DNA of 25,287 nt from Desulfobulbaceae bacterium UBA5611 (GCA_002424635.1 DIKT01000060.1:24647-49933); one strand, 5' to 3'. Numbered from the stretch's first letter, positions 14,953 to 23,989 are shown. Program-made: numbers and translations. Notes: generated by a model not told the origin, from the letters alone.

Positions 14953-15963
14953 TCAATCAGATAAACTCACGCGGGAACGGCCGGTGGCTTTGGCATGATA
15001 GAGAATGTCATCAACCCTTTCCATCCATGCATCCAGCTCTTCATTTTTTTGCCACTGGGCCAGACCGATAGAGATGCCCAGTTTGCTTTCACTGTCGGCC
15101 CAGACATTCAGTTCATCAATAGCCAGACATATTCTTTCTGCCAGGATCCTGGCACTTTGCTGGTCGGTATCATCCATAACCAGCAGAAATTCATCCCCGC
15201 CCATCCTGACCAGAAGATCAGTTGACCGTATCGCTTCGGCCATCATCTGCGCCACCTGCTGCAGGACCTGATCACCACGCTGATGACCCAGATTATCATT
15301 AATCTGTTTAAAGCGGTCCAGATCCATTGAGGCTATGGTCAATGGCCGGCCGGAGCGGCGGGCGCTGTCTATCTTTATCTTGATCTGCTCATCAAAGACC
15401 CGCCGGTTGGCAAGCCCGGTCAGAACATCCTGGCGAGCACTTTTAAAGAGCTCTTCATAATCCAGAGCCCGGCGAAGTGATTCACCCAGGACCAGCAAAG
15501 ACTCATTAACCCATGCAATTTCACTTGCATCCATGGCCTGGCCGCCTTTCAGCACTAGGAGCAGTCCGGCATTATCAATCGTCTCCAGCAGCCATTTATG
15601 GGCATAATGGCCATCTTCACTGACTGCGGCATCATGATTCTTGTCACTCATCAACTGCTCGGCAAAAGCGATCAGGTGGCGCCTGAGAGGCCCATGTCCT
15701 GAACAGAACAGATGCTTCTTATTACGGATCGTGTTGCTGTAACCTATAAGCTCATGCTCGACATGAGGCATCAACCAGACGGAGTAGGTCTCAATCATGC
15801 CGGCCATATCAAGAACTGCGCCTAACCGGACATGAAGCTTATTGATCAGAGCCAGACGCTCGGTCTGCCGCCTCAGATGATCCAGCTCCACCATAACATG
15901 ATCAACGTCGGCTCTTGGCTTACCGGTTAAAATTACTGAATCTAATTCCGTTGAAATTGTCAT
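14953..15963 (-). CDS. Diguanylate cyclase (GGDEF) with a GAF-like N-terminal region
   Basis: Makes cyclic di-GMP from two GTP. The C-terminal ~165 residues are a full GGDEF domain: DVLTGLANRR near 179-188, DLDRFKQIND near 214-223 (Mg-binding Asp), and GGDEF itself at 255-259. RSTD (246-249) lies exactly five residues before it, the inhibitory I-site, so product feedback is expected. The N-terminal ~165 residues have no membrane helix; their pattern is that of a degenerate GAF-type sensor with a helical lead-in, but I cannot name a ligand. The enzyme should be cytoplasmic. AAGGA lies about 9 bases before the ATG. The gene diverges from nagZ across a 274-bp A/T-rich spacer, and ends against the 21-bp terminator. 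Confidence 0.93.
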   Translation of the reverse strand: MTISTELDSVILTGKPRADVDHVMVELDHLRRQTERLALINKLHVRLGAVLDMAGMIETYSVWLMPHVEHELIGYSNTIRNKKHLFCSGHGPLRRHLIAFAEQLMSDKNHDAAVSEDGHYAHKWLLETIDNAGLLLVLKGGQAMDASEIAWVNESLLVLGESLRRALDYEELFKSARQDVLTGLANRRVFDEQIKIKIDSARRSGRPLTIASMDLDRFKQINDNLGHQRGDQVLQQVAQMMAEAIRSTDLLVRMGGDEFLLVMDDTDQQSARILAERICLAIDELNVWADSESKLGISIGLAQWQKNEELDAWMERVDDILYHAKATGRSRVSLSD

Positions 15964-16214
15964 ATCTCTTTTCCTTATAAAATAATCAAAACAAGTTTGG
16001 AGTTAAGTGTATATCGACACAATAAATAATATCTTTATCCAAATTCTTGATTATCTTAAGCAAAGCAAGAATAATGCCAACCCGGCTCTACAATAATAAA
16101 AAGTTCATTAAAAAAAATAAAAATAAGATATGACCGCTGCTGAAAACCTTGCAATAGCTGCTGCTTGCCATTAAGTAACAAGCTGCGTAGAGGGCTTGGT
16201 ATAAATTTTAATTT

Positions 16215-16220
16215 TATAAT
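16215..16220 (+). promoter_or_regulatory. Likely -10 box of nagZ
   Basis: TATAAT stands 17 bases before the nagZ ATG, so transcription would start only about 11 bases before it. No good -35 is seen at the right distance (TTGGTA at 16196 is too close), and no Shine-Dalgarno is present. Confidence 0.4.
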
Positions 16221-16237
16221 ATCTTTTCATATATTTC

Positions 16238-17272
16238 ATGGACATCGAAAAAAAAATAGGACAGCTCTTCTGCCTTGGTTTTCAGGGAGACCACATTGAC
16301 GCCAATCATCCTGTAGTCGCGGATATCAGCCGGAGAAACCTCGGCGGCGTTATTCTGTTTGACCGTTTACTGGCCAAAAAACTGAACCATAATAACATTA
16401 CATCCGCCTCTCAGCTCAAGACACTCACCGCCACCCTGCAGGGCTTTGCCAATACGCCGCTCTTCATCGGAGTTGATCAGGAAGGGGGCAAAGTCCGCCG
16501 GCTTAAACCTGAACATGGTTTTCCGGCTACTGCCAGTGCCGCCGAGCTTGGTCAAAAAAATGACAGGGCATTGACTGCTACCCATGCCCTGACTACTGCT
16601 ACGACCTTGCAGACAATGGGCATTAATTTCAACTTCGCCCCGGTGATCGATCTTAACGTTTTTCCAGAGAATCCGGTAATCGGCAAACTGGATCGCAGCT
16701 TTTCCGCTTCTCCCGCTATCGCCTGTATGCATGCCAGTGAGTGGATTAAAGCGCATAATGAACTTGGCGTTCTTAGTTGTCTGAAACATTTTCCTGGTCA
16801 TGGCAGTTCCCGCACTGATTCTCATCTGGGCTTTACTGATATAACAGAGAGCTGGCTGGAGCTGGAGCTGCAACCTTATCGGGAATTGATTGCCACTGGT
16901 CTGGTTGATGCTATTATGACCGGGCATCTGTTCCATAAGGAGCTGGATCCAATTCATCCCGCCACCCTGTCAGCTCGTATTATAGGTAAGCTCCTGCGCC
17001 AGGAATTGCAGTTTAATGGGCTGGTCATCTCTGATGATCTGCAGATGAAGGCCATCACCACCAGATATGGCCTGGAAGAGGCAGTTTGCCTGGCCCTTGC
17101 AGCCGGCGTTGATCTGCTTATAATAGGCAATAACCTCGACTATGACCCGGAGGCTCTAACCCGGATTATCCCTGTCATTATACAGGCAATAGAGAGCGGC
17201 AGATTATCGGAACAACGGATCAACGAGGCGTGGACACGGGTCCAAAAGTTAAAGCAGAAGATACTTTCATAG
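16238..17272 (+). CDS. nagZ: Beta-N-acetylhexosaminidase, glycoside hydrolase family 3
   Basis: Removes N-acetylglucosamine from muropeptide fragments during peptidoglycan recycling. The 344 residues match NagZ length. The sugar-binding strand is GVDQEGGKVRRL (about 78-89). The family's catalytic loop is KHFPGHGSSRTDSHL, with the Asp194-His196 pair that acts as acid/base, and the nucleophile is Asp266 in GLVISDDLQM. There is no signal peptide, which fits the cytoplasmic form, although some relatives are lipoproteins. The ATG at 16238 is placed by the first conserved residues (IGQLFCLGF at 7-15); the leader has no ribosome site and an unusually close -10 box. The next gene begins 70 bp downstream with its own strong ribosome site. 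Confidence 0.95.
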   Translation: MDIEKKIGQLFCLGFQGDHIDANHPVVADISRRNLGGVILFDRLLAKKLNHNNITSASQLKTLTATLQGFANTPLFIGVDQEGGKVRRLKPEHGFPATASAAELGQKNDRALTATHALTTATTLQTMGINFNFAPVIDLNVFPENPVIGKLDRSFSASPAIACMHASEWIKAHNELGVLSCLKHFPGHGSSRTDSHLGFTDITESWLELELQPYRELIATGLVDAIMTGHLFHKELDPIHPATLSARIIGKLLRQELQFNGLVISDDLQMKAITTRYGLEEAVCLALAAGVDLLIIGNNLDYDPEALTRIIPVIIQAIESGRLSEQRINEAWTRVQKLKQKILS

Positions 17273-17342
17273 TTTTGAACAGTGAGAAAGCGCCCTGAGA
17301 ATTCTTTTTCCAGACAAGAGAAAACCACAAGGAGTCAGTAAA

Positions 17343-17750
17343 ATGGTTCATTCCCAACGACAAACTCATACTCCGGTAATGGGTTATATATTATGGATAT
17401 TTGGCTTTCTAGGAGCCCATCGTTTCTATTATGGCAAGCCTATTTCCGGAACTATCTATTTTTTCACCCTCGGACTCTTTTTCATCGGCTGGCTGGTGGA
17501 TCTTTTTCTCATCCCGTCAATGAATAGAGACGCTGATATTCGCTTTCATGAAGGAGCAATTGATTACAACCTGAGCTGGGTGCTACTGACCTTTCTTGGC
17601 CTATTGGGCATCCATCGCTTTTATATGGGCAAATGGATTTCAGGCATCATCTACCTCTTGACTGGAGGAATTTGCGGACTAGGGGTTATCTATGATTTCT
17701 GGACGCTCAATGACCAGATCAGTCTGTTAAACGGCAGCGTCCGCAGCTGA
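17343..17750 (+). CDS. Membrane protein with two TM2 domains
   Basis: A 135-residue inner-membrane protein made of two similar TM2 units. The first runs from about 13 to 58 and has GFLGAHRFYYGKPISGTIYF; the second runs from about 80 to 122 and has GLLGIHRFYMGKWISGIIYL. Each unit is two helices joined by the conserved G-x-H-R-F-Y-x-G-K turn, so four helices in all. An internal duplication is the simplest origin. TM2 proteins are widespread but their bacterial role is unknown. AAGGAG (17329-17334) lies 8 bases before the ATG. The gene follows nagZ by 70 bp on the same strand and is separated from the DUF493 gene by 113 bp with no clear terminator. Confidence 0.9.
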   Translation: MVHSQRQTHTPVMGYILWIFGFLGAHRFYYGKPISGTIYFFTLGLFFIGWLVDLFLIPSMNRDADIRFHEGAIDYNLSWVLLTFLGLLGIHRFYMGKWISGIIYLLTGGICGLGVIYDFWTLNDQISLLNGSVRS

Positions 17751-17863
17751 TGTCGACACTCATGATAGAGCAGGGAAAATTTCTAGGGCTTCAGCAAGTT
17801 GCAGTAAGCAGCCAGCTTCCGGACTCTTGCATTTCCTATCCAATATAAGAAAACTCAAACTAT

Positions 17864-18157
17864 ATGAATCAGCATACCATGCCAATTGATACCACCAACC
17901 CAAAACCCTGTGCCGCACAACTGGATATTACTTACCCCTGCATCTGGCTGTACAAGGTCATCGGCGAGGACATTACTACTTTGACCCAGGCCGTTACTGC
18001 TGTCTGCCCAGCGATCAGTTCCCTTGCCGCCTCAAAAACAAGTTCCGGCGGCAAATACTGCAGCCTGAATGTCGAGATCGAGGTGGCTGACGAGGCCTCC
18101 CGGCTTGCCATCTATCAGAATCTGAAAAACCATCTTGCCGTCAAGATTGTTCTCTAG
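17864..18157 (+). CDS. DUF493 (YbeD-like) family protein
   Basis: A 97-residue cytoplasmic protein. It has the family's order: a Tyr-Pro strand leading to LYKVIGEDITTLTQAV, then strands with SSGGKYCSLNVEIEV in the place of the usual S-x-x-G-x-Y-x-S motif, and a final helix around LAIYQNLKNH before VKIVL. The fold in E. coli YbeD resembles ACT-type regulatory domains, and its function is not established. No Shine-Dalgarno is seen before the ATG at 17864; a Met five codons in (17879) is an alternative start. The stop codon overlaps the ribosome site of the next gene, so the two are coupled. Confidence 0.85.
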   Translation: MNQHTMPIDTTNPKPCAAQLDITYPCIWLYKVIGEDITTLTQAVTAVCPAISSLAASKTSSGGKYCSLNVEIEVADEASRLAIYQNLKNHLAVKIVL

Positions 18158-18168
18158 GAGTAACATAG

Positions 18169-18681
18169 ATGGACACAACCACAAAAATATCGGAGTCACG
18201 TTTGCTTTCTGTCTTGCGGGCAGGGATTTGTGTGATGCAGATGGTGCTGTTTAAAGAACTGAGGGCCCTGCTTGGCAGGAAATACCCGTTCCAGGACCCA
18301 CAGCAGCTGGCCATGCTTACCGGCGCGATGACGAATGAACTATTCGGTACCTTGAACAGGGAAGAAAAGTTCGTCAGCTTTCATCATCACAACCACGCTG
18401 ATATTGAGCAGGAGCTACTCGGTCTGGCCCGGGAATTGCCGCATCTGAGGGCGCCGCTCACCGATGCCCTTCGGATGCAGGCCCTTTGTGACAGCAGGGA
18501 AGAGAAGGACAGTGTTAAAATATTGAATCAGGCGGCTGACATTGGCCTGTTGTTACCAGAGCGTGAAATGCCAATGCCCGCCAGCTTTCTGATCATGATG
18601 CGCAATCTCGGCAATGAGCACCAGCTTGTTATGGCTCCAGCGCCGATCAGTCCGGAAGATGAGCAAGGGCTGGTCCACTAA
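18169..18681 (+). CDS. Hypothetical protein, 170 residues, coupled to the DUF493 gene
   Basis: A mostly helical soluble protein. The first half (SRLLSVLRAGICVMQMVLFKELRAL within two helices, then LAMLTGAMTNELFG) is hydrophobic but without a clear membrane span. A histidine-rich patch FHHHNHADIEQELLGLARELPHL sits near 84-106, which might bind a metal; that is a guess from composition. The C-terminal third contains PMPASFLIMMRNLG and is otherwise plain. I recognise no family. AGGAG (18156-18160) overlaps the stop codon of the preceding gene and is 8 bases before the ATG, so the start is secure and translation is likely coupled. An imperfect hairpin lies about 65 bp after the stop. Confidence 0.75.
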   Translation: MDTTTKISESRLLSVLRAGICVMQMVLFKELRALLGRKYPFQDPQQLAMLTGAMTNELFGTLNREEKFVSFHHHNHADIEQELLGLARELPHLRAPLTDALRMQALCDSREEKDSVKILNQAADIGLLLPEREMPMPASFLIMMRNLGNEHQLVMAPAPISPEDEQGLVH

Positions 18682-18743
18682 TCGTGAACAATCATAAATA
18701 CCCAACCAAGCGCGCTCAAAACAGCAATGCCTTTTACTATCGC

Positions 18744-18778
18744 AAAAAAATAAAAGGCTGCCTCCTGCTTTTTTATTT
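18744..18778. terminator. Bidirectional terminator between convergent genes
   Basis: A run of A, then AAAAGGC (18752-18758), loop of 8, then GCTTTTTT (18767-18774) form a stem of about 7 bp with one G-U pair and an extension past a bulged T. A and T runs on either side suit both strands. The stop codon of the chemoreceptor gene (18773-18775) lies inside it. Confidence 0.5.
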
Positions 18779-20983
18779 CACACCATGCTCACGCAGGAAA
18801 GAACTGTATTTCTTATCCGTCCCCTGGATATGTGTAACCAACCATTCTTTCAGAAAGGTCATGAGATCCATGGACAGCATGACATCCCCCGCCTTAAATT
18901 TTTGCTGAATATCAATAACCTGGGCCACCAGTTTCCGATGGAGCTCAACATGGGCCTTCTCTTCAGGATAACCAAACTGGGTGAAGAGCTTTTCTTCGGT
19001 GGCAAAATGACTGGCCGTATAGTCGATAAGCCGATCCAGAATCCCACTCATCGCGCTGTTGCTCTTTTTTAATTTCATGGCTTTATGGAGCTCATTAATC
19101 ATCCCCACCAATTTTTTATGCTGATCATCGATAAGATTAATATTGACGCTCAGCTGTGCACTCCAGGGCATAAGATCTGCAACATGCCTGGCTGCAGTCA
19201 CGGCAGCAGCAGTCGCTGGCCTGGACGATGATGATGAGACCTCCTTATTGTTTCCTGCCTCAACACCGCGATATCCTGCAGTCTTTTTTTGCTCTCTTCC
19301 CGGAACCATTTTAAAATGGGATACCAGATTCTTAAGAGTCTCAGCTATATTAGCCAGTTCCTGGGCGCTGCCCTCTACATCCTGACCACTTTTCGACAGG
19401 GAACGGGAGACATTACTGACCTCGGTGATATCGCCGGCAATCTGACCCGCAACCATGGAGCTCTGGGCCACATTTTCATTGACCTCATTAATGCCCTGCG
19501 CTGCCTGCAGGACACTTTCAGCAATCTCGGAAGTAGTGGCCGTCTGTTCTTCAACAGACTGGGCAATATCTGCCACAATCCCGTTCATCTGACTGATGAC
19601 CTTAGTTATCTGCTCGATCTCACTAACCGTCTCATTGGTGGAACCTTGAATTGACTCAATCCGAGCCTTGATTTCTCCGGTCGCCGCCGCCGTCTGCTTA
19701 GCCAGTTCTTTGATCTCATTGGCCACTACTGCAAAACCTTTACCCGCCTCTCCAGCCCGGGCGGCCTCAATAGTGGCATTCAAGGCCAGCAGATTGGTTT
19801 GATCCGAGATCTCGGTAATAGCCTCGGTAACTTTGCTGATCTCATGGGCCGCCCGCCCCAAGGCCCCTACCTTGTCAGTAGAACTTTGAGCCAGCAGTAC
19901 TGCGCCTCCGGTAATTTCTTTGGCTTGTTCTGTTTTGGCGGCAATCTGATGAATCGTTGAGCTGATTTCCTCAGCCGCTGAGGCCACGATATTGACATTG
20001 GTAGCAGCCTGTTCGCTGGCTGCGGCCACCGAGTTCATATTGGCGCTCATCTCTTCCGTGGCTGCGGCTACTGAAGACGACAATTCAGCTGAGCTGGCGG
20101 CCCCGGTCGATAGACTGCGTGAGGTTTCGGTCAATTCCTGGGAAGACGAAGCCAGGGTTGCCACCTCGGCGCCGATACCGCCGATAACCTGCCGCCACTG
20201 TTCAACCGTCGTAGTCAGGGAACGAGCCAGCTCCCCAAGCTCATCCCGCTGAGGCACATCAAGGTGGCCATCAAGATTGCCCTGGGCCAGCTTGTCAGTA
20301 AAACCTAACATCTGTTTCAGGCTGCCGGTGATCAAGCGGAAGATATTAAAACCGAAGACAATACCAATCACCAGGGCCAGGATCGTCATTATCAAGATGA
20401 ACCGAATGGCCTTCTGCACTTCCACTTTGGAATGGTCACCAATGTCTTGCACTTCCTGATCAAGATATGTACCAGCCATCCCTAATATCCTCGATACTTC
20501 GTGCAAGGCCTTTTCTGATTTGGTGCGGAAGATATCCTGCATGCTGTACACGGCCATATCCTTGCTTTCCGCCTTGGCCAGAATCTGCTGCATCTCAGCC
20601 ACTGAGGCATGGAGCTCGGCATGCGGGGTCTCCAGTTCCTTCAGCAATGGGGTCAATTTCGGGTAATCCTGTTCCGCCTGTTGACGTCCTTCGCCATAGA
20701 GCCATTGACCTAATGCGCACTTATGATCATCAGTTTCCAGATCCAGGGTGGCAATAGATTCATCCTGGAAAAAAGTGGTGATCTTCCCGGCAAAACGCAG
20801 ATGATCAACCTCACGCTTGGCCAAGGTAGTATTGAGTGCATTGGCTCCGAGGGCCTGCTCCATGTCCGAGCTCAGCCCTGATATCCTGAGCAGACTGACA
20901 GCACCGACCCCGGCCAGCAATAGCAACACAAGACCAAAAACCACACCTAACTTTATGCCAATCGACCAATTCTTCCAGTTCAT
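18773..20983 (-). CDS. Chemoreceptor with periplasmic CZB-type zinc motif and C-terminal bacteriohemerythrin
   Basis: A 736-residue methyl-accepting chemotaxis protein. Helix 1 (about 11-32) and helix 2 (about 193-215) bound a periplasmic region with the CZB zinc pattern: His61, Cys89 in CALGQW, His121 and His125 (PHAELH), spaced like the ligands of DgcZ. A HAMP region (about 216-268) and a full signalling hairpin follow, with the tip ITEISDQTNLLALNATIEAA near 390. After a Ser/Ala linker comes a hemerythrin domain (about 601-736) with all seven di-iron ligands: His622, His659, Glu663, His678, His682, His718 and Asp723. In Desulfovibrio DcrH the same C-terminal domain senses oxygen. AAGGAG lies 8 bases before the ATG, so an 8-codon upstream extension is rejected. 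The gene follows pabBC by 36 bp. Confidence 0.93.
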   Translation of the reverse strand: MNWKNWSIGIKLGVVFGLVLLLLAGVGAVSLLRISGLSSDMEQALGANALNTTLAKREVDHLRFAGKITTFFQDESIATLDLETDDHKCALGQWLYGEGRQQAEQDYPKLTPLLKELETPHAELHASVAEMQQILAKAESKDMAVYSMQDIFRTKSEKALHEVSRILGMAGTYLDQEVQDIGDHSKVEVQKAIRFILIMTILALVIGIVFGFNIFRLITGSLKQMLGFTDKLAQGNLDGHLDVPQRDELGELARSLTTTVEQWRQVIGGIGAEVATLASSSQELTETSRSLSTGAASSAELSSSVAAATEEMSANMNSVAAASEQAATNVNIVASAAEEISSTIHQIAAKTEQAKEITGGAVLLAQSSTDKVGALGRAAHEISKVTEAITEISDQTNLLALNATIEAARAGEAGKGFAVVANEIKELAKQTAAATGEIKARIESIQGSTNETVSEIEQITKVISQMNGIVADIAQSVEEQTATTSEIAESVLQAAQGINEVNENVAQSSMVAGQIAGDITEVSNVSRSLSKSGQDVEGSAQELANIAETLKNLVSHFKMVPGREQKKTAGYRGVEAGNNKEVSSSSSRPATAAAVTAARHVADLMPWSAQLSVNINLIDDQHKKLVGMINELHKAMKLKKSNSAMSGILDRLIDYTASHFATEEKLFTQFGYPEEKAHVELHRKLVAQVIDIQQKFKAGDVMLSMDLMTFLKEWLVTHIQGTDKKYSSFLREHGVK

Positions 20984-21019
20984 CCTTGTCTCCTTAGGGA
21001 TGTGCAATTAATTTGTTTA

Positions 21020-22966
21020 CTAACACTCTTCATTCCTGCTCACCTGCACAACCCCGCGCACGGAGTTGCAGATAAAAAGAGCCTCAGCATTCTGGAAATC
21101 AGCAAGCGTCAATATCTCCTCCCGTAAAGAAATTTCGGCATTCGACAATAAAAATGCTCTCATAATACCTGCCAGTAAGCCACTTTGCAAGGCCGGGGTC
21201 ACATAGACGCCCTTGCGCCATAAAATTATATTGGAGATGCAGCCCTCGGTGAGTTCTGCTCGTTCATTCAAAAAACAGCAATCCAGCAGTCCTTGCGCCT
21301 TAACCCTTGGCAGCTCTCGATCATAGAGCTGCCGCTGCGTAGTTTTATGAAAATACCAGGGCACAGATGAATCTGTGCGTTCAGCCGAGATCGCCACCCG
21401 CGGCAGATCAGTAAGATGCAGATCAGGCTGGCGCGGCAATTGCCGGGCGGCCGGCAGCAAACAGGGCTGCGAGCTGATGCTAACTGCACCATCCTTAGCC
21501 AGAGTCAGACGGACCCGCATGGGCACCGCCGCAAACAGACGACTCTCCTGGCTCAATCTGTGGTGCAGGGCTGGCAGATCACAGCAGAAAAGAAAATAAT
21601 CAGCCGAGGCCTGCAGACGCTCAAGATGCTCGGCCAGCAACCAATAGCCAGTCCCAGGCTCCCATAAGAGGGTCTCGATGAGCTGGAAGGCCGGGGAGGA
21701 CGAAGTCAAAAAACTGCCTTTCAGCAGACACTCCTGCCACTCCTGTTCCGGCTCTGAATCAGCAACAATAGCAGAGCCGATACCCATTTCACCCTGTGTA
21801 CCGCCCAGGGTGACGGTACGAATCGGCACATTAAAGACGGCTGTACCGGTGGGCGCCAGATAGCCGATGGCCCCGGTATAAACACCGCGCCGGGTCGGCT
21901 CCAGTTCCGAGATGATCTCCATGGTCCTAATTTTCGGGGCGCCGGTCACAGAGCCACAGGGAAAGAGGGCCTGGAATAATTGGCGCAGCGACAGGCCGGC
22001 CAGACCAGCCGGCTGCGCATCCTGCTCAACACTTGCAATCACCGTAGACGTCATCTGCAGCAGCGTCTCGTATCGTTCCACATCAAAGAGCGAGGCCGTG
22101 CGTACCGGACTATCACCAAGCTCATGCATTAATCGACCCAGATCATTGCGCAGCAGATCAACAATCATCACATTTTCACTGCGATTTTTGTTGTCATTCT
22201 GCAGATGACGCGCCTGCTCCTGATCTTCTGCAGGGAAACGGCCCCTGGTCATGGTGCCTTTCATCGGCCGCACCATAATGCGGTCGGCATCTTTTCGAAA
22301 AAAAAGTTCAGGAGAAAATGACAGCAGCCGGGACTCTCCAAAACGAAGATAAGCCCCATAGGCCACTGATTGATTACGGCGGAGGCTTTTATAAAGCGCT
22401 TCCGGTGATCCGGCAAAATCAAAGAGTAACTTCAGCGTATAGTTAACCTGATAGGTGTCACCCGCCTGGATATATTGTTGAATGGCCCGAATGGCCTGGA
22501 GATAGAAGGCCCGGCTTTGACTGGGCTGGATATTGTCCACCCGGCAAATACCGGTCAGAGATGGTGATTGCGCGGGATTCAGCCCGGCTAGCGTAGGGAA
22601 ATCAGTCTGGCCCGAACCATGATCAAAAGAATAAGGCTTTTTAAAAATACCGACATCAGCCAGCAGTAGTGAGCTATCACCATTGCGGTCAAGAAGCCCC
22701 TGTAGCTTGTCCTCTAAAAGATAGCCGAATTCATAACTGAACCAGCCCGCCACATAATAGCCGGCAGCCATGGCTGATTCTATTTGCTCCAGAAACAGGC
22801 GGCTGTCATCACCCCGCCGGCATTGCAACCGGCTGCGGGGATCCACAAAGAGCAGAGAGATCGTATTATCCGGGTCAGGCTTGGCGGTATCCAAAAAAAC
22901 AAACTGCTCTTTATCGGCCAGAAACTGCAATAAAAAATCGAGATTAACATCGGAGAAAATCTTCAT
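21020..22966 (-). CDS. pabBC: Fused aminodeoxychorismate synthase component I and 4-amino-4-deoxychorismate lyase
   Basis: A 648-residue fusion making p-aminobenzoate for folate. Residues up to about 420 are PabB: a short N-terminal domain (GWFSYEFGYLLED near 95), then the chorismate-binding core with AGDTYQVNYT, PELFF, RPMKGTMTRG, LLRNDLGR, and CGSVTGAPKIR, and the PIRTV strand that separates PabB from anthranilate synthase. From about 430 on it is a class IV PLP aminotransferase-fold lyase (PabC), with the PLP lysine in FHKTTQRQLYDRE and LTEGCISNI near the C-terminus. The glutamine amidotransferase PabA is not in the window, so the amide donor must come from elsewhere. ATG at 22966 is preferred; another at 22975 is possible. 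Neither has a ribosome site. Confidence 0.95.
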   Translation of the reverse strand: MKIFSDVNLDFLLQFLADKEQFVFLDTAKPDPDNTISLLFVDPRSRLQCRRGDDSRLFLEQIESAMAAGYYVAGWFSYEFGYLLEDKLQGLLDRNGDSSLLLADVGIFKKPYSFDHGSGQTDFPTLAGLNPAQSPSLTGICRVDNIQPSQSRAFYLQAIRAIQQYIQAGDTYQVNYTLKLLFDFAGSPEALYKSLRRNQSVAYGAYLRFGESRLLSFSPELFFRKDADRIMVRPMKGTMTRGRFPAEDQEQARHLQNDNKNRSENVMIVDLLRNDLGRLMHELGDSPVRTASLFDVERYETLLQMTSTVIASVEQDAQPAGLAGLSLRQLFQALFPCGSVTGAPKIRTMEIISELEPTRRGVYTGAIGYLAPTGTAVFNVPIRTVTLGGTQGEMGIGSAIVADSEPEQEWQECLLKGSFLTSSSPAFQLIETLLWEPGTGYWLLAEHLERLQASADYFLFCCDLPALHHRLSQESRLFAAVPMRVRLTLAKDGAVSISSQPCLLPAARQLPRQPDLHLTDLPRVAISAERTDSSVPWYFHKTTQRQLYDRELPRVKAQGLLDCCFLNERAELTEGCISNIILWRKGVYVTPALQSGLLAGIMRAFLLSNAEISLREEILTLADFQNAEALFICNSVRGVVQVSRNEEC

Positions 22967-23030
22967 GGGCCCCATATATCAATTTCATTCATATCTTGCA
23001 TCAATATTTAAAATATCTTATATTCGCAAT

Positions 23031-23059
23031 TTGTTTTAATTAAATTCCATTCGTATATA
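23031..23059 (+). promoter_or_regulatory. Possible promoter of the CBS-domain gene
   Basis: TTGTTT (23031-23036) and TATATA (23054-23059) are 17 bp apart in a very A/T-rich divergent spacer, leaving a leader of about 120 bases. Several TA-rich alternatives overlap, so the exact site is uncertain. Confidence 0.3.
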
Positions 23060-23186
23060 TATAATAAATTTCCAGTTATGGTCTGCTTTAATTTCCTACC
23101 GCAAGACACACTCATCTGGAAAGAACACTCATTATTCCATGTTCTATGATTAACGCAACCCTTTACGCAAGCCATAGGAGGCATTT

Positions 23187-23936
23187 ATGTTGATAAAAGA
23201 CTGGATGGCGACCACAATTCTGACTGTGGACGCCAACACCTCGGTAATGCGGGCAACCAGGACGATGAAGGAGAATAATATCCGACGCTTGCCGGTTCTA
23301 TCCCATGGCAAGCTCGCCGGTATTATCACCGACCGCGATCTGAAGGATGCCTCCCCGTCGAGCAAGGCCGACATGGACATCCATGAGATGTATTACCTGC
23401 TGTCTGAGATGAAGGTCAAAGATGTCATGACCGGCCGGCCTATCTGCCTGAAAAAAAATGACACCCTAGAAAAAGCGGCGCTCGTAATGCTGGGAGAGAA
23501 AATCTCGGGGCTGCTGATCGTTGACGACAACGATAATCTGGTGGGTCTGCTCTCAGAATCTGATGTGCTCCGCGGTTTTATCCATGCCACCGGCATTCAG
23601 GACGGAGCCTACCAGTTTGTTATTGACATGTCTGATGCCGGTGGTTCTGTCTCCCGCCTGGTTGACATCCTGCGGCAGCATAAAGCCCATATCCTGTCGA
23701 TCCTCACCTCTTTTAATGATGCTCCTGCCGGCTTTAAACGAGTGTCGGTCCGTATCCTGCCTGATCGTTCGGCAACCCTTTCTGGTGCCAACAAACAAGA
23801 TGAAGAACGGAATCAAGCCCTGGCCTGTGCAGAGGATATCAAGGCTATTACCGGTGAAATCACCGCTCTCAGCGGCTATATAATTGTCAGTCAGAGCCTT
23901 GATGATCTCAGCGATTTGCCAAAAAAAATAAGCTAA
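23187..23936 (+). CDS. Tandem CBS-domain protein with an ACT-like C-terminal domain (AcuB-like)
   Basis: A 249-residue cytoplasmic protein. CBS domain 1 (about 7-60) has IRRLPVLSHGKLAGIITDRDL, and CBS domain 2 (about 77-132) has ISGLLIVDDNDNLVGLLSESDVL; together they form a Bateman module that usually binds an adenine nucleotide. Residues about 140-222 have the alternating strand/helix pattern of an ACT domain (FVIDMSDAGGSVSRLVDILR), as in AcuB-like proteins. No enzyme domain is attached, so it is likely a regulatory protein; its target is unknown. AGGAGG (23176-23181) stands 5 bases before the ATG. It precedes the pyruvate:ferredoxin oxidoreductase gene by 53 bp on the same strand, so a link to pyruvate or energy state is plausible but inferred only from position. 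Confidence 0.9.
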   Translation: MLIKDWMATTILTVDANTSVMRATRTMKENNIRRLPVLSHGKLAGIITDRDLKDASPSSKADMDIHEMYYLLSEMKVKDVMTGRPICLKKNDTLEKAALVMLGEKISGLLIVDDNDNLVGLLSESDVLRGFIHATGIQDGAYQFVIDMSDAGGSVSRLVDILRQHKAHILSILTSFNDAPAGFKRVSVRILPDRSATLSGANKQDEERNQALACAEDIKAITGEITALSGYIIVSQSLDDLSDLPKKIS

Positions 23937-23989
23937 AGAAACCATAAGAGCAATATTTTATTATCAATGTAACAAAGGAGCTTTATTCC

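Noticed and set aside
18684..18908. 74-codon plus-strand frame after the 18169 gene
   Set aside because: It passes through the terminator hairpin and then lies antisense to the hemerythrin domain.
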